Assembly: GCF_026151205.1 (NCBI RefSeq)
Contig: NC_087082.1
Span: 496,001 to 560,000, forward strand
Reading direction: 5' to 3'
DNA from: Bolinopsis microptera
Lineage: Eukaryota > Ctenophora > Tentaculata > Lobata > Bolinopsidae
DNA length: 64,000 bases
A program made the translations under genes and the position numbers. The notes beneath the pieces are model-generated. The model made no database searches. It was not told where the DNA came from and saw only the letters and a program-made list of their open reading frames with translations. How positions within the stretch are numbered: the stretch's first letter is position 1; every line of letters starts with the position of its first letter. Shown one piece after another: positions 1 to 10,774 of this stretch.

Positions 1-1348
<1,348 letters not shown>

Positions 1349-2973
1349 TGGGCATTTTTTTCTAAAACTTCCACTTTGGTGAAAATTTTAAATCAATAGA
1401 AAGCATCAAAAAATGATTGTTTGTTGTTTAAAAAGGTCTCAAATGTCAGACTCGATAAGGGTTTACCGTTAAATGCGAATTTTAGTTCATGAAAAGTGCA
1501 GCTGAAGTCTGCTGTAAATTTTGCTCCAATTATTTACGTTTTTCTCAAGTCTTACTTCGACAAGTAGGAATAATACTATCGATTTAAATTTACCGCAATT
1601 TGGTTTGTACTTTTAGTGTATAAGTATTAATCAAGTGATAAACTTGTGACAAGTATTACTTCATAGAAAAAAATCTACCTTCAAAAGTATGTAATGTAAG
1701 TCACAATATTGCCACAAAAGTTTTTTTCCCGACAAATAATCGAATCTAGCCACAATCGAATTCTCAGACCTATCTCTACTACCTTCAAGGACGATAGATC
1801 AATTACTACATGATTGCTAGTGGGTTAAATGTACCTGTAATTAAGTGTATAAAGTAGTAATGTAAGTCACAGTGTAATGTAAGTCACAATGTAATGTATG
1901 TCACACATACCAAAACGACACCTTAAAATCCCTGCTGAGCAACAATACAGTTCAGACTTAATGTTGTTCGACTGTTCTGTTTCATACAAATTCACCTGTA
2001 AAAAAAAGGCGAACTAGGAAGTTGAAAAAACTTCCTATTTGTGAACTGTCTTTGCTGTGTTGTGTTGCTGTCTAAGATTGTCGATTAAGCTGTATCAAAA
2101 AACACAAACATAGTCCAATAATTGATGCACCTTCAAAAAAGTTGCATTAGGTCATTGTGAGTTTGGAAAAAAAAATTTAGAGTTCAACTCCAACCTTATA
2201 TTGTGGTATTTTTCGTTTCCATGGTAACCACTCTGTCGCGGTCGCGTTTACTGTTCAATTAAATTCATATCTGGAGAACCATACCACTTAGAGAACTGTG
2301 TTATAGCTTAAAAGAACCGAAATAGCCAAGTTTATATTCAACTTATCAATCAACTATATGCCTAAAACCTTTATTTTTTGAATTAAAGGCAATAATGTAT
2401 TTCGTCGATATTATTAAAATATGATTTCAAGTTATTGGGGATTATTACATTTATGTGTTATGTTATTACCAAATGAGCATGTAGAATCAAAAAAATTTTG
2501 TATTCCAAGTTAATATCACACGAAAATGAATTTGTATCTTGGTTTCAGGAGATAAAGTAATGTAAGTCACAAATGTCTGTAATGTAAGTCACAAATGTAT
2601 GAGGGTGATGTATGTAATAAACGAATGAACGAATCTTAAACTTAGCATTTTTTAGCAGCTTAAGGCCTCAAATTTGCAGAAATTTTAGATGAAAGCTGCT
2701 ATCTGACATATTCGAGATAGAATTGCAGTTTGAATACACCTAAGTCCGAAAATCAAAGTCTATCCTGTAATGTAAGTCACACTTTTTTGGCAGGCGATTG
2801 TGTAAAATTTCCTTAAGACACAAACTAAATTATACCTGCATTGTTCTGAAGAGATTCCGGATACGGAAATAAATACCAAAATATCATCTCATCATGCATG
2901 GTTACCGAGTCATGACTCCTCAAAGGTAAAAATTTGCTATCTCGGTAATGTAAGTCACAAAAAAAAATGCCCA
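1349..2973. mobile_element. ORF-less inverted-repeat DNA element with repeated TGTAAGTCAC boxes
   Basis: The ends are inverted copies: TGGGCATTTTTTT at 1349 and its complement ending ATGCCCA at 2973. Inside are eight forward copies of a box reading GTAATGTAAGTCACA (about 1691, 1857, 1874, 1891 (variant), 2557, 2579, 2767, 2945), and no open frame of useful length. A 23-bp direct repeat beginning AGACAATAATAATTTG lies outside it (1325-1347 and 2997-3019), but a clean short target duplication at the termini is not visible. I infer a non-autonomous DNA transposon with multiple internal protein-binding sites. The superfamily is unknown. Confidence 0.55.
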
Positions 2974-3122
2974 AATAACAGACAATAATAATAAATAGAC
3001 AATAATAATTTGTTAAATTGCTTTGGTTGTACATTACGCAGCTCTCTTATCTCTATTGATAAAACGGTATTACTCTGTGATAACCTTGTGTACAACGTGT
3101 GTAACTGTACAAGAAGTGTACA

Positions 3123-4383
3123 ATGTCAGGCGATAACTCTAATGAACTGGCTATTGGGAACCTGCTTCTCCGTGCAGGAAGTAATGAAATTGTGAAACGT
3201 GTCATTTCAGTTTTTGACCACTCTGCAAAGCGTTCAGCAAATGTCAAGTCATTATCTGCTTTTAATCTTGATATGTTGGAACCGTGTGCAGAGTTTTTGA
3301 ACATTGATTTAGCCGACTCAGACGGGAACAAACTGTATACAAAGGACAGTCTTTCCAATAGAATTCAGTTCGAGCTCCGTGCGTTCCTGCCATCAGAATG
3401 CTTGGAATGTAACGAAAAGTACACTGTTGAGTTTGAAGCCGATCAGAAACCCGTTTTTCACTGTCATATGTGTTTTCGGGGATCTCACAACTGTTCTGCT
3501 GTTACGAGTTTCCACGATGTTTTGACTAGTGCTACTGTTCTTTCTAGTTATGTTTGGTTGTGTAAATCATGCATGGAATAAAGCATTCCTATTAAACCAC
3601 GAAAATCGAAGAGCCGGCATGATAGTACTGTGAACAAATCAGATGATAGTACTGTGAACAAATCAGATTCCGAATCTCAGCAACCCAAGCAGGATTTGAT
3701 TGCGTCACAAATGTCCTCATCCGAGGAAATCACAGAACACTCCACTTCTCAATCTAGTGTAGCAATTGACGATTCAGAGCTTCACGAGAAATCATCTGCT
3801 GCTGCGCAGGAGAGAATTTGTGCGAAGTACAAGCGTGGAAAGTGTCCTCATGGTCTCAAGGGGAAGAAGAAACATAATGGTCAGATTTGTGAGTTTGAAC
3901 ACCCGAAGTATTGTAACAGATTCTGTCAATACGGAAATCAGCACAAGTTTGGTTGCAGTAAAGGTCCAGACTGCAAGTTTCTTCACCCTGTGTTGTGCAA
4001 GTTTTCAGTTAAGAATAAAGTCTGACTGCACTTTTATTCATTTGAAGGGTACCCGCCGTCAGACAAGCAACTCTGCTGTTGGACACAAGAAGGGAAAAGC
4101 AGAGAATAAGAAATCCATGCCATCAAAAGGTGTAACGGCGGCGAATCAGGATTTTTTAGAGTTACGGAGACTGTTGGAAACGATGCAAACCAGGATCGGA
4201 CTCCTATCAGAAATAGTCGACCACCGGTCCAGCCTCCCTCAAACTCAAATGCCCTACCACTACCCCAGACCACCTCCACCTCTTCAGCCAGGAACAGCGC
4301 TCCCACTATACCACTACCAGTACCCGCAGTTCCTACCGCCTCAGAGGACACACGTGCCCCTTATTCCTCATGCCTCGTCTTAA
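3123..4383 (+). pseudogene. LINE A ORF1, zinc-finger nucleic-acid-binding protein, interrupted
   Basis: ORF1 proteins of LINEs bind the element RNA. The first open segment (3123-3581, 152 aa) ends in paired cysteines (CLEC, CHMC, a nearby H and C, CKSC) resembling a PHD/RING-type zinc site. An in-frame TAA at 3579-3581 stops it, after which the same frame runs on to 4025 through two CCCH-type fingers (spacings of roughly C-x7-C-x14-C-x3-H, then a C..C-x5-C-x3-H unit). A third finger is split by a frameshift near 4010-4025; its CTFIH part lies in the +1 frame, which continues to TAA at 4381-4383 through a short leucine-rich helix and a proline/tyrosine-rich tail. So one nonsense change and one indel separate it from an intact ORF. 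The 24-bp phrase encoding DSTVNKS is doubled at about 3622-3666. Confidence 0.75.
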
Positions 4384-4394
4384 ATGTCCAGTCC

Positions 4395-7300
4395 ATGAAT
4401 CCTAGTGCATCAAGTACGAGTAGATGGAAAGTGCCAGAAATCTCAGCTCTTATTCAGGATGAGAAATCCAGAAACCACTCGTTACCGTTTATAGCACTTA
4501 CGGAAACGTGGCTCAAGTCCTATATGTCAGACGCACAACTGCAAATACCAGGCTATTCGGTATCTCGCAGCGACCGTGATGCAAGGGTGGGAGGGGGTGT
4601 TCTACTCTACTCTCATGTCAACTTACCGGTCAGTGAGTGTAACACGTTTGATGACGGCACGTGTGAGGGACTTTTCTGTAGTTTCAGCACTATAAAGACA
4701 TGTGTTGCTGTGGCTTATCGTCCGCCTAATGCATCCTTGTCAAGCTTTAAAGCACTCCTCAGTTTTTTCTCCGTATGTATCAGTAGTATTAATGACGACA
4801 GCTACGATATCATGATGACTGGAGACTTTAACTTACCCTCAATTGACTGGCAGACAAATTGTGTTCAATCTGGAGGCACGCAAGAAATTCAGCAGTCAGC
4901 ACAGCATTTCTTAACTTTCATGTCTGATCATCTGCTGAGTCAGTACGTAATGTGTCCAACGAGAGGAAACAATGTTTTGGACCTGTTTATTACTAACAAC
5001 AACCGAGTTGTTACAAATGTTGAATGCAAAACCACAACAATGTCAGACCATCACGTGGTAGATGTTATGCTAGCATATAATCCACTTGAACAGGAGAAAT
5101 CAGCAGTGCCGAAGTTTGATGAAAACTCGTACAGATGCCTTGATTTTCTCCAAGCAGACTTCAGCTCGCTCAGAGACGAGATAGAAGACACTAACTGGTC
5201 TCAACTTCGTTCTTCATGCTCTTTTGAAGACTTCCCAGCCTTGTTTACTGAGACCCTCTTTCAGATATGCTCGTCTCATGTTCCCCGCAAGGCTAAACCT
5301 TCTGGGCGCCCAAAACATACCAATGCTTTGCGGCGTAAAAGGAACCGACTTCAGGCAAGGCTGAATGCCTTAGTCAACAATGGTGCACCTGACGATCACA
5401 TCAGAAATTTTAGGAACAAGGTTGCACTCCTACAGTATGATATTCGATGTGCCCATACCAAGAGACTTGATGAAAAGGAATCCAGGGCAGTAGAAAAGAT
5501 CAAAACAAATCCCAAGTTCTTTTTCAGTTATGCTAAGTCTCTGTCGAAGATCAAATCCAGTATTAACATGCTCTTTGATAGCAACCAGGAGATAACCACA
5601 GACCCCAAGAAAATGGCCGATCTGCTGCAGGAACAGTTCAGCTCTGTGTTTAGCGATCCGACCTCTCCTGATGTTAAGGATCCGGTTTTCTCCCCTCCCT
5701 CTATCCAGCACCCACAAGAACTAGAGGACTTTAGAATTAGTGACGAAGATATCATTTCAGCTATAAAAAGTATCTCTACAGATTCTGCTTGTGGACCGGA
5801 CGGAATACCTACAACTCTCTTGAAAAACTGTGCTAAGGAGTTGTGTTCTCCTATACGTATTATTTGGGAGGAATCATTTGAAAACGGTACAGTGCCATCG
5901 TTCTACAAAGACACCTACATTACACCACTATTTAAAAAGGGTGACAGGGCCAAGGCAGTCAACTACAGACCAGTTGCTCTCACTTCGCACATCATCAAAG
6001 TGTATGAACGTATCCTCCGTGGTGTTATGGTTGACTTTATTGAGAAAAATCAGTTACTCTGCAACAACCAGCACGGGTTCCGCTCAGGAAGAAGCTGCCT
6101 TACCCAGCTGTTAAGTCACGTAGACGATATAGTTCAAGGTCTTACTAGAAATGCAGACACTGACGCTATATTTCTGGATTTTGCCAAAGCCTTTGATAAG
6201 GTCGATCATCGGTTACTGCTTCTGAAAATGAAGAGATTGGGGTTTCATGAGAAGGTGGTAAACTGGATCCGATCCTTCCTGACTGAAAGGAAGCAATGTG
6301 TTGTGTTAAATGGTGTATCATCGTTTGCTGCCGCAATCCTCAGTGGAGTTCCACAAGGCACCGTTCTTGGGCCACTGTTATTCATTCTGTTCATAAATGA
6401 TATGAAGCTATGTGTTAAAGGGTCTGTCATCAGATTCTTTGCTGATGACACTAGGATTCTTAAGCATATCTACAGTTTGGCCGACAAAGATGTCCTGCAG
6501 GATGATCTCAACTCTGTTGTTAATTGGGCTAAGTGCAACAACATGGCCCTTCATGAGGATAAGTTCGAGCTTCTTGTTCACAAGCATTGTCCAAAGAATT
6601 CCTTGTTTGATCATCCATTCGCCATCCAAGCTCAAACATATGAAGTGTCTAACGGAAACATGCTGTACCCCACTCAAACGGTGAAAGATCTAGGAGTGAC
6701 AGTTTCCGCTGATTTGTCCTGGACCCCACACGTCAACAGGATAGCTGAACGCGCAGGAAAAGTTGCTTCTTGGGTGCTAAGTGCGTTCAAAACGAGAGAC
6801 AAAGCCACCATGATGACTCTGTACAAGTCTCTCGTTAGAAGCCATCTGGAGTATTGCTGTCCTCTGTGGAATTGCTCTAAGAACAAGGACATCCAACAGC
6901 TAGAAGGGATTCAGCGTACGTTTACATTGAAAATAGATGGCACCCAGCACCTCAACTACTGGCAGAGATTAAAGGCCCTAGATCTGATGTCATTGCAAAG
7001 AAGAAGAGAACGGTATTTAATCATCAACATGTGGAAAGTTCTGCATTGCAAGTGCCCTAATGATATTGGTATCCAGTTCTCGGTGACTCTCAGACATGGT
7101 CAAAAAGCAGTTGTGCCCAGTATAGCTAAGTCCAGCAATCAACGTAATCAAGCACTACATGACAACTCATTTGCAGTCACTGGACCTCGATTATGGAATG
7201 TAATCCCAACACATATGCACACCATCGAGGATCCTATGCAATTCAAAGCGGCTATAACGAACTTTGTGAAGTCATTTCCGGACGAGCCTCCAGCTCCAGG

Positions 7301-7397
7301 ATACAGCCGTCGGAATGGAAACTCCTTGCTTGATTGGAGTGGTGATAAAACAGTTTCTACACTGTCCGGGGGGTCGACTTTTTCGATGGCCCGATAG
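4395..7397 (+). CDS. LINE A ORF2: apurinic-type endonuclease and reverse transcriptase
   Basis: Nicks the genomic target and reverse-transcribes the element RNA there. The uninterrupted frame (1000 aa from the first Met) contains an exonuclease/endonuclease/phosphatase domain (Glu37 in LTETW, GDFNLPSIDW, Ser-Asp-His at 217-219) and an RT domain with FKKGDRAKAVNYRPVALTSH, LDFAKAFDKVDH (Asp595), SGVPQGTVLGP and the catalytic FADD box at 682-685, followed by a thumb/C-terminal region. The frame is also open upstream to about 4108, overlapping ORF1. That extension carries LVLNVQSM, which matches the conserved Asn-containing first motif of this endonuclease (LSLNVRSL in LINE B). Translation therefore probably begins before 4395, by re-initiation, a non-AUG start or frameshifting. 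Intactness suggests a young copy despite the damaged ORF1. Confidence 0.9.
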   Translation: MNPSASSTSRWKVPEISALIQDEKSRNHSLPFIALTETWLKSYMSDAQLQIPGYSVSRSDRDARVGGGVLLYSHVNLPVSECNTFDDGTCEGLFCSFSTIKTCVAVAYRPPNASLSSFKALLSFFSVCISSINDDSYDIMMTGDFNLPSIDWQTNCVQSGGTQEIQQSAQHFLTFMSDHLLSQYVMCPTRGNNVLDLFITNNNRVVTNVECKTTTMSDHHVVDVMLAYNPLEQEKSAVPKFDENSYRCLDFLQADFSSLRDEIEDTNWSQLRSSCSFEDFPALFTETLFQICSSHVPRKAKPSGRPKHTNALRRKRNRLQARLNALVNNGAPDDHIRNFRNKVALLQYDIRCAHTKRLDEKESRAVEKIKTNPKFFFSYAKSLSKIKSSINMLFDSNQEITTDPKKMADLLQEQFSSVFSDPTSPDVKDPVFSPPSIQHPQELEDFRISDEDIISAIKSISTDSACGPDGIPTTLLKNCAKELCSPIRIIWEESFENGTVPSFYKDTYITPLFKKGDRAKAVNYRPVALTSHIIKVYERILRGVMVDFIEKNQLLCNNQHGFRSGRSCLTQLLSHVDDIVQGLTRNADTDAIFLDFAKAFDKVDHRLLLLKMKRLGFHEKVVNWIRSFLTERKQCVVLNGVSSFAAAILSGVPQGTVLGPLLFILFINDMKLCVKGSVIRFFADDTRILKHIYSLADKDVLQDDLNSVVNWAKCNNMALHEDKFELLVHKHCPKNSLFDHPFAIQAQTYEVSNGNMLYPTQTVKDLGVTVSADLSWTPHVNRIAERAGKVASWVLSAFKTRDKATMMTLYKSLVRSHLEYCCPLWNCSKNKDIQQLEGIQRTFTLKIDGTQHLNYWQRLKALDLMSLQRRRERYLIINMWKVLHCKCPNDIGIQFSVTLRHGQKAVVPSIAKSSNQRNQALHDNSFAVTGPRLWNVIPTHMHTIEDPMQFKAAITNFVKSFPDEPPAPGYSRRNGNSLLDWSGDKTVSTLSGGSTFSMAR

Positions 7398-8201
7398 AGG
7401 ATTCTATGAAACCCTACAAAGTAACAAAGTAAGTAACCTTTTGCAAGAGCTATCTCTTTGGCTGTACGGTATCCGTATCGGAACAGTTTTATTTACGTTG
7501 ACCACTCTTTCGCAGTTTACTATCAAGCTTTCAAGCAGACAGCAATAGACTATTTTGTTTTCTTTATTCTATCAGACTTTTACTTAAGTATACATTAGTT
7601 TATCATATTTTATTGATCTAAGGTTTAGTATTGCCAGGTCCCAGTTCAATTTGTAACGGAGTTTTATATTAACAGGAAACGATATATAACAGAGTCAATA
7701 TATTTTAATGTTGCCATGGGGGCAAGTCCCCACACATCGTAGTCCGATAGTTTCACTGCGTCATAATATAAATATAATCTGTGTCTACCGCAATATTTGC
7801 ACACGAATGTAGTCATGTACCAGTTAAACTATATCTATCCTGCTGCCAGCCTGTGTAAACACGCTCAATAAACAAGCATGACGTTTATGAAGGAGTATGT
7901 GCAGCTACTCTCACTTAGTATTGGATATATTGTGCCACTGCGCAGTTATCGCACACTTAGTTTATGAAGGAGTATGTGTTATTTATCTGATAGAGTAATG
8001 TTATTTAATGGGTTGTGCGAACAATGAAGGTCGATATAACGAGAATCATACCGATTCCATGAGAGTTCTGATTGAAATATTGATTTGATTTTGACTTCTG
8101 ATCATTACTTAGGATAATTGCGCAAAATCGATCATTCTTTACAGCCTTTAACAAAATTGTAGAAGTACGGTATTTCAATATTAGTACGATATATCAGTAC
8201 G

Positions 8202-8334
8202 ATATTTCAATATTCACTAAACCATATTTCAATATTCACTAAATCATATTTCAATATTCACTAATTCATATTTCAATATTCACTAAATCATATTTCAATA
8301 TTCACTAAATTCATATTTCAATATTTACTAAATG
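8202..8334. repeat. 22-bp minisatellite, about 6 copies
   Basis: Units read CATATTTCAATATTCACTAA plus one or two bases and vary slightly. It lies between the LINE A 3' region and the LINE B 5' region and may be the 3' tail repeat of one or the 5' repeat of the other. Confidence 0.85.
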
Positions 8335-8449
8335 TTTTGTTGCTGCTGATAGTAATCTGATAAGCTGATAACGCGCGGCCTGACCTGCCTTTTAGCCACG
8401 TCTTGTTAACCAGTTTACATCCTACACCTACTTTTACACCCTCTATACC

Positions 8450-10258
8450 ATGTCTTCTGAGCCTAGTTCGAGTCCTACTAACCTAAGCTTGATCCCCTCG
8501 AGTCCTCTGGAGTCCCACAGCCCTACCTCTAGTTCGAGTACCACGACGCAGAGCGACACATCTGAAAAGGGGTTGCTGGGCAGTGGTGCCCCCACCACTG
8601 CCGCAGATCAAAAACACTGCTCGGCAAACCCTCAAGCTGAAGGTAAGATAAACGTCGAAAATCACAGTACGCAGACAGAGTTTGTTGGTTTTTGGGTACC
8701 TACTTTTACGCCAGAAACTTGCCTCGAGCTACTGCCGTCACTTACACCGGACCAACTTTATCGTGAATCTTTAAGTGCCGGACTCTGTAAATCTACAAAC
8801 AAAACGCTACGAAAACCATACATGACAGCAAAGCTAAATCTAGACTCTAGATACTATGATCATCTTATCAGAAATCCAACTGATAAGCAGACTATACACG
8901 GTAATCTAACCTCCGATTTTTGCATGCTGCTGGAAAAAGCCGAACAGACGCTTGACGAATACAAGGAGGTGATAAGGAGCTCTAGTTCTCTCGTCGCTAG
9001 GAACTCTACTCCCAACACTACTTCGGATCCCTCAACCTTCGTCACAGGTTCGCCAGCCGGACACGAGGAAGTACTAGAAGCTACTCCGGTAAGAAGTTTG
9101 CGATCAAAGTTTGAGTTTGAAACGCATAATGTTTGTGATGGACTGGACTTTCAACGCATAGGATCACGTGACGTCTCTTACTTCGGCTCCAGTAAATACA
9201 GTTACGGCAGTATTACCCATCGCGCTAAGGCCTACCCACCATCTGATCACGCTGTAAATAAGATACTAGACTGTATAGCTGACGAACTAGACGATCCCAC
9301 CTTCAATAGGGATAACGTTACTTGCATGGTCACTAGATACCAGACAGGCTCAGACTCTATCCCGTTTCACTCTGATAATGAAACAGGCTTAACGGGTGAA
9401 ATCATCACTGCCAGCTTTGGGGCCACTCGCACCTTAACTTTCCGTAACATAGTCACTGATGAGCGACGTGAACACGAACTAAGGAATGGCACAGTGTACG
9501 CAATGACCACAGAGTCTCAGTTTTTCTGGGAGCATGCAATACACCCCGAACCTGGCGTCACCTCGTGTCGTGTGTCAGTGACCTTTAGACGCATAGACAA
9601 GCCCATGCGCACGCACATTCCTAAAATCCATGAACCGTCAATAGCACCATCCGACCCCCTGAGACCCTCCAAACAGACTGTCCTATACCTTACTGACTCT
9701 ATGATACGTAACACCCCATCATCTTTCCCCTCTAACTTTCGTGTCATAAAGCGTGACATGTACCAACTCACGGACTTAATGAAGTTTGAAAATTTTTTTG
9801 AAAACTGCGATTATGTGATTATATCTTCCGGTATTAATGATTTGTCGAGATATGACCATAGAAGCTATACACTTTCCCGTGAAATTAGGGACAATTTTAA
9901 CTTCTTGTTTGCTAGATACCCAAAAACAGTGTTTGTTTTCAACTACCTTCTTAGAACGAGATTTGCATGGTTAAATAAGGAGGTTGATTTGTTTAACCGC
10001 TGCATGTTTGACTTTAGTCTGATCGAAAATCGTAACTTTTGGTTTTTCGACTCCCACCATATTTGTAGTGTGATATTTAACAAAGGGTTTGAGATTTTAG
10101 ATAGATCTGGAAATGGGATTCACATTACTCAGCTGCCCAAGAGTGAGATAGCTAACTGTCTGGTGACCGGTGTTCAAAAACTCTCTATGCGAAGCGAGAA
10201 AGTTCGAAAGCACTGGCCATTAAGGCGGGAGTTTGTCTCGCTCTTGCCTGGTAACTAA
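8450..10258 (+). CDS. LINE B ORF1: AlkB-like 2OG-Fe(II) dioxygenase fused to SGNH hydrolase
   Basis: A 602-codon intact frame. Residues 1-200 are Ser/Thr-rich and probably disordered, with an acidic helix near 130-180. Residues about 225-385 form an AlkB-type dioxygenase: iron ligands His307-x-Asp309 and His362 (spacing 53, against 54 in E. coli AlkB), and Arg374 and Arg380 six residues apart, as in the AlkB 2OG/substrate pair; FGATRTLTF gives the usual core strand. Known AlkB enzymes remove alkyl or methyl groups from DNA or RNA bases. Residues about 410-575 fit an SGNH hydrolase: Asp416-Ser417, Gly461-Ile-Asn463-Asp464, and a terminal NGIHI with His558, where the usual Asp three residues before His is Asn555 (Asp551 lies nearby). 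I infer that the AlkB part repairs or edits the element RNA or cDNA, by analogy with AlkB domains in plant RNA virus replicases; this is untested. All key AlkB residues are present, so selection has probably kept it active. Confidence 0.88.
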   Translation: MSSEPSSSPTNLSLIPSSPLESHSPTSSSSTTTQSDTSEKGLLGSGAPTTAADQKHCSANPQAEGKINVENHSTQTEFVGFWVPTFTPETCLELLPSLTPDQLYRESLSAGLCKSTNKTLRKPYMTAKLNLDSRYYDHLIRNPTDKQTIHGNLTSDFCMLLEKAEQTLDEYKEVIRSSSSLVARNSTPNTTSDPSTFVTGSPAGHEEVLEATPVRSLRSKFEFETHNVCDGLDFQRIGSRDVSYFGSSKYSYGSITHRAKAYPPSDHAVNKILDCIADELDDPTFNRDNVTCMVTRYQTGSDSIPFHSDNETGLTGEIITASFGATRTLTFRNIVTDERREHELRNGTVYAMTTESQFFWEHAIHPEPGVTSCRVSVTFRRIDKPMRTHIPKIHEPSIAPSDPLRPSKQTVLYLTDSMIRNTPSSFPSNFRVIKRDMYQLTDLMKFENFFENCDYVIISSGINDLSRYDHRSYTLSREIRDNFNFLFARYPKTVFVFNYLLRTRFAWLNKEVDLFNRCMFDFSLIENRNFWFFDSHHICSVIFNKGFEILDRSGNGIHITQLPKSEIANCLVTGVQKLSMRSEKVRKHWPLRREFVSLLPGN

Positions 10259-10774
10259 CGGTTAAATACAAACTCACAAAGCCGTACCCCAGCCTACTAC
10301 TTATACTTGCCGCGCCAAAATTTTCACAAAATTTTTACAAAATCTTTAAGGGATTATAGCTTACATCTTATGGTTATAATGAAAACCCTCGCATAAAAAT
10401 ATATAGTCATGCCCGTGCTCTTATCAGCTTATCGTAAGTTACTAGAATTCTTGCCCGAGTTTTTTAAACACTTTAGAATAGTTCTGAAATCAGTACCGCT
10501 ATCGTAATATTGTAATATTGTAGACTACGTTACGATTCTATCTACACACAGAGCTGTATAGTTCTTGATAGGTAGGTCTAACAAGTTTTCTTTTTCTTCT
10601 TTACGCTTTCTCAGCACACAGTTTACTCCTCATTCATTCACACGCACACACATTAGCATTTTATACATATTCTTAGACTGTACAAGCTATTCTATACACC
10701 ATACTATACACTCTTATCTATTTAATATCTTACTTAATTATTCACAGATATCTGGTATTTACACATCTTGAACA
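10259..10774 (+). other. Inter-ORF spacer of LINE B
   Basis: 516 bp, AT-rich, with stops in all frames. There is no overlap or short linkage between the ORFs, unlike LINE A, so ORF2 would need internal initiation, a separate transcript or splicing. I see no convincing structured element. Confidence 0.55.

Larger units (their letters stand above)
3020..8190 (+). mobile_element. LINE A, CR1/L2-like non-LTR retrotransposon
   Basis: A near full-length two-ORF LINE: zinc-finger ORF1 (3123-4383, broken) followed by an endonuclease plus reverse transcriptase ORF2 (4395-7397, intact). The 5' limit is set just after a 23-bp repeat and the 3' limit just before a 22-bp minisatellite; both are approximate, and no target duplication was found. 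The 3' region (7398-8190) has no ORF and contains the phrase TTTATGAAGGAGTATGTG twice (about 7886 and 7962). The RT resembles CR1/L2/Rex-type elements more than RTE or L1. Confidence 0.7.
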
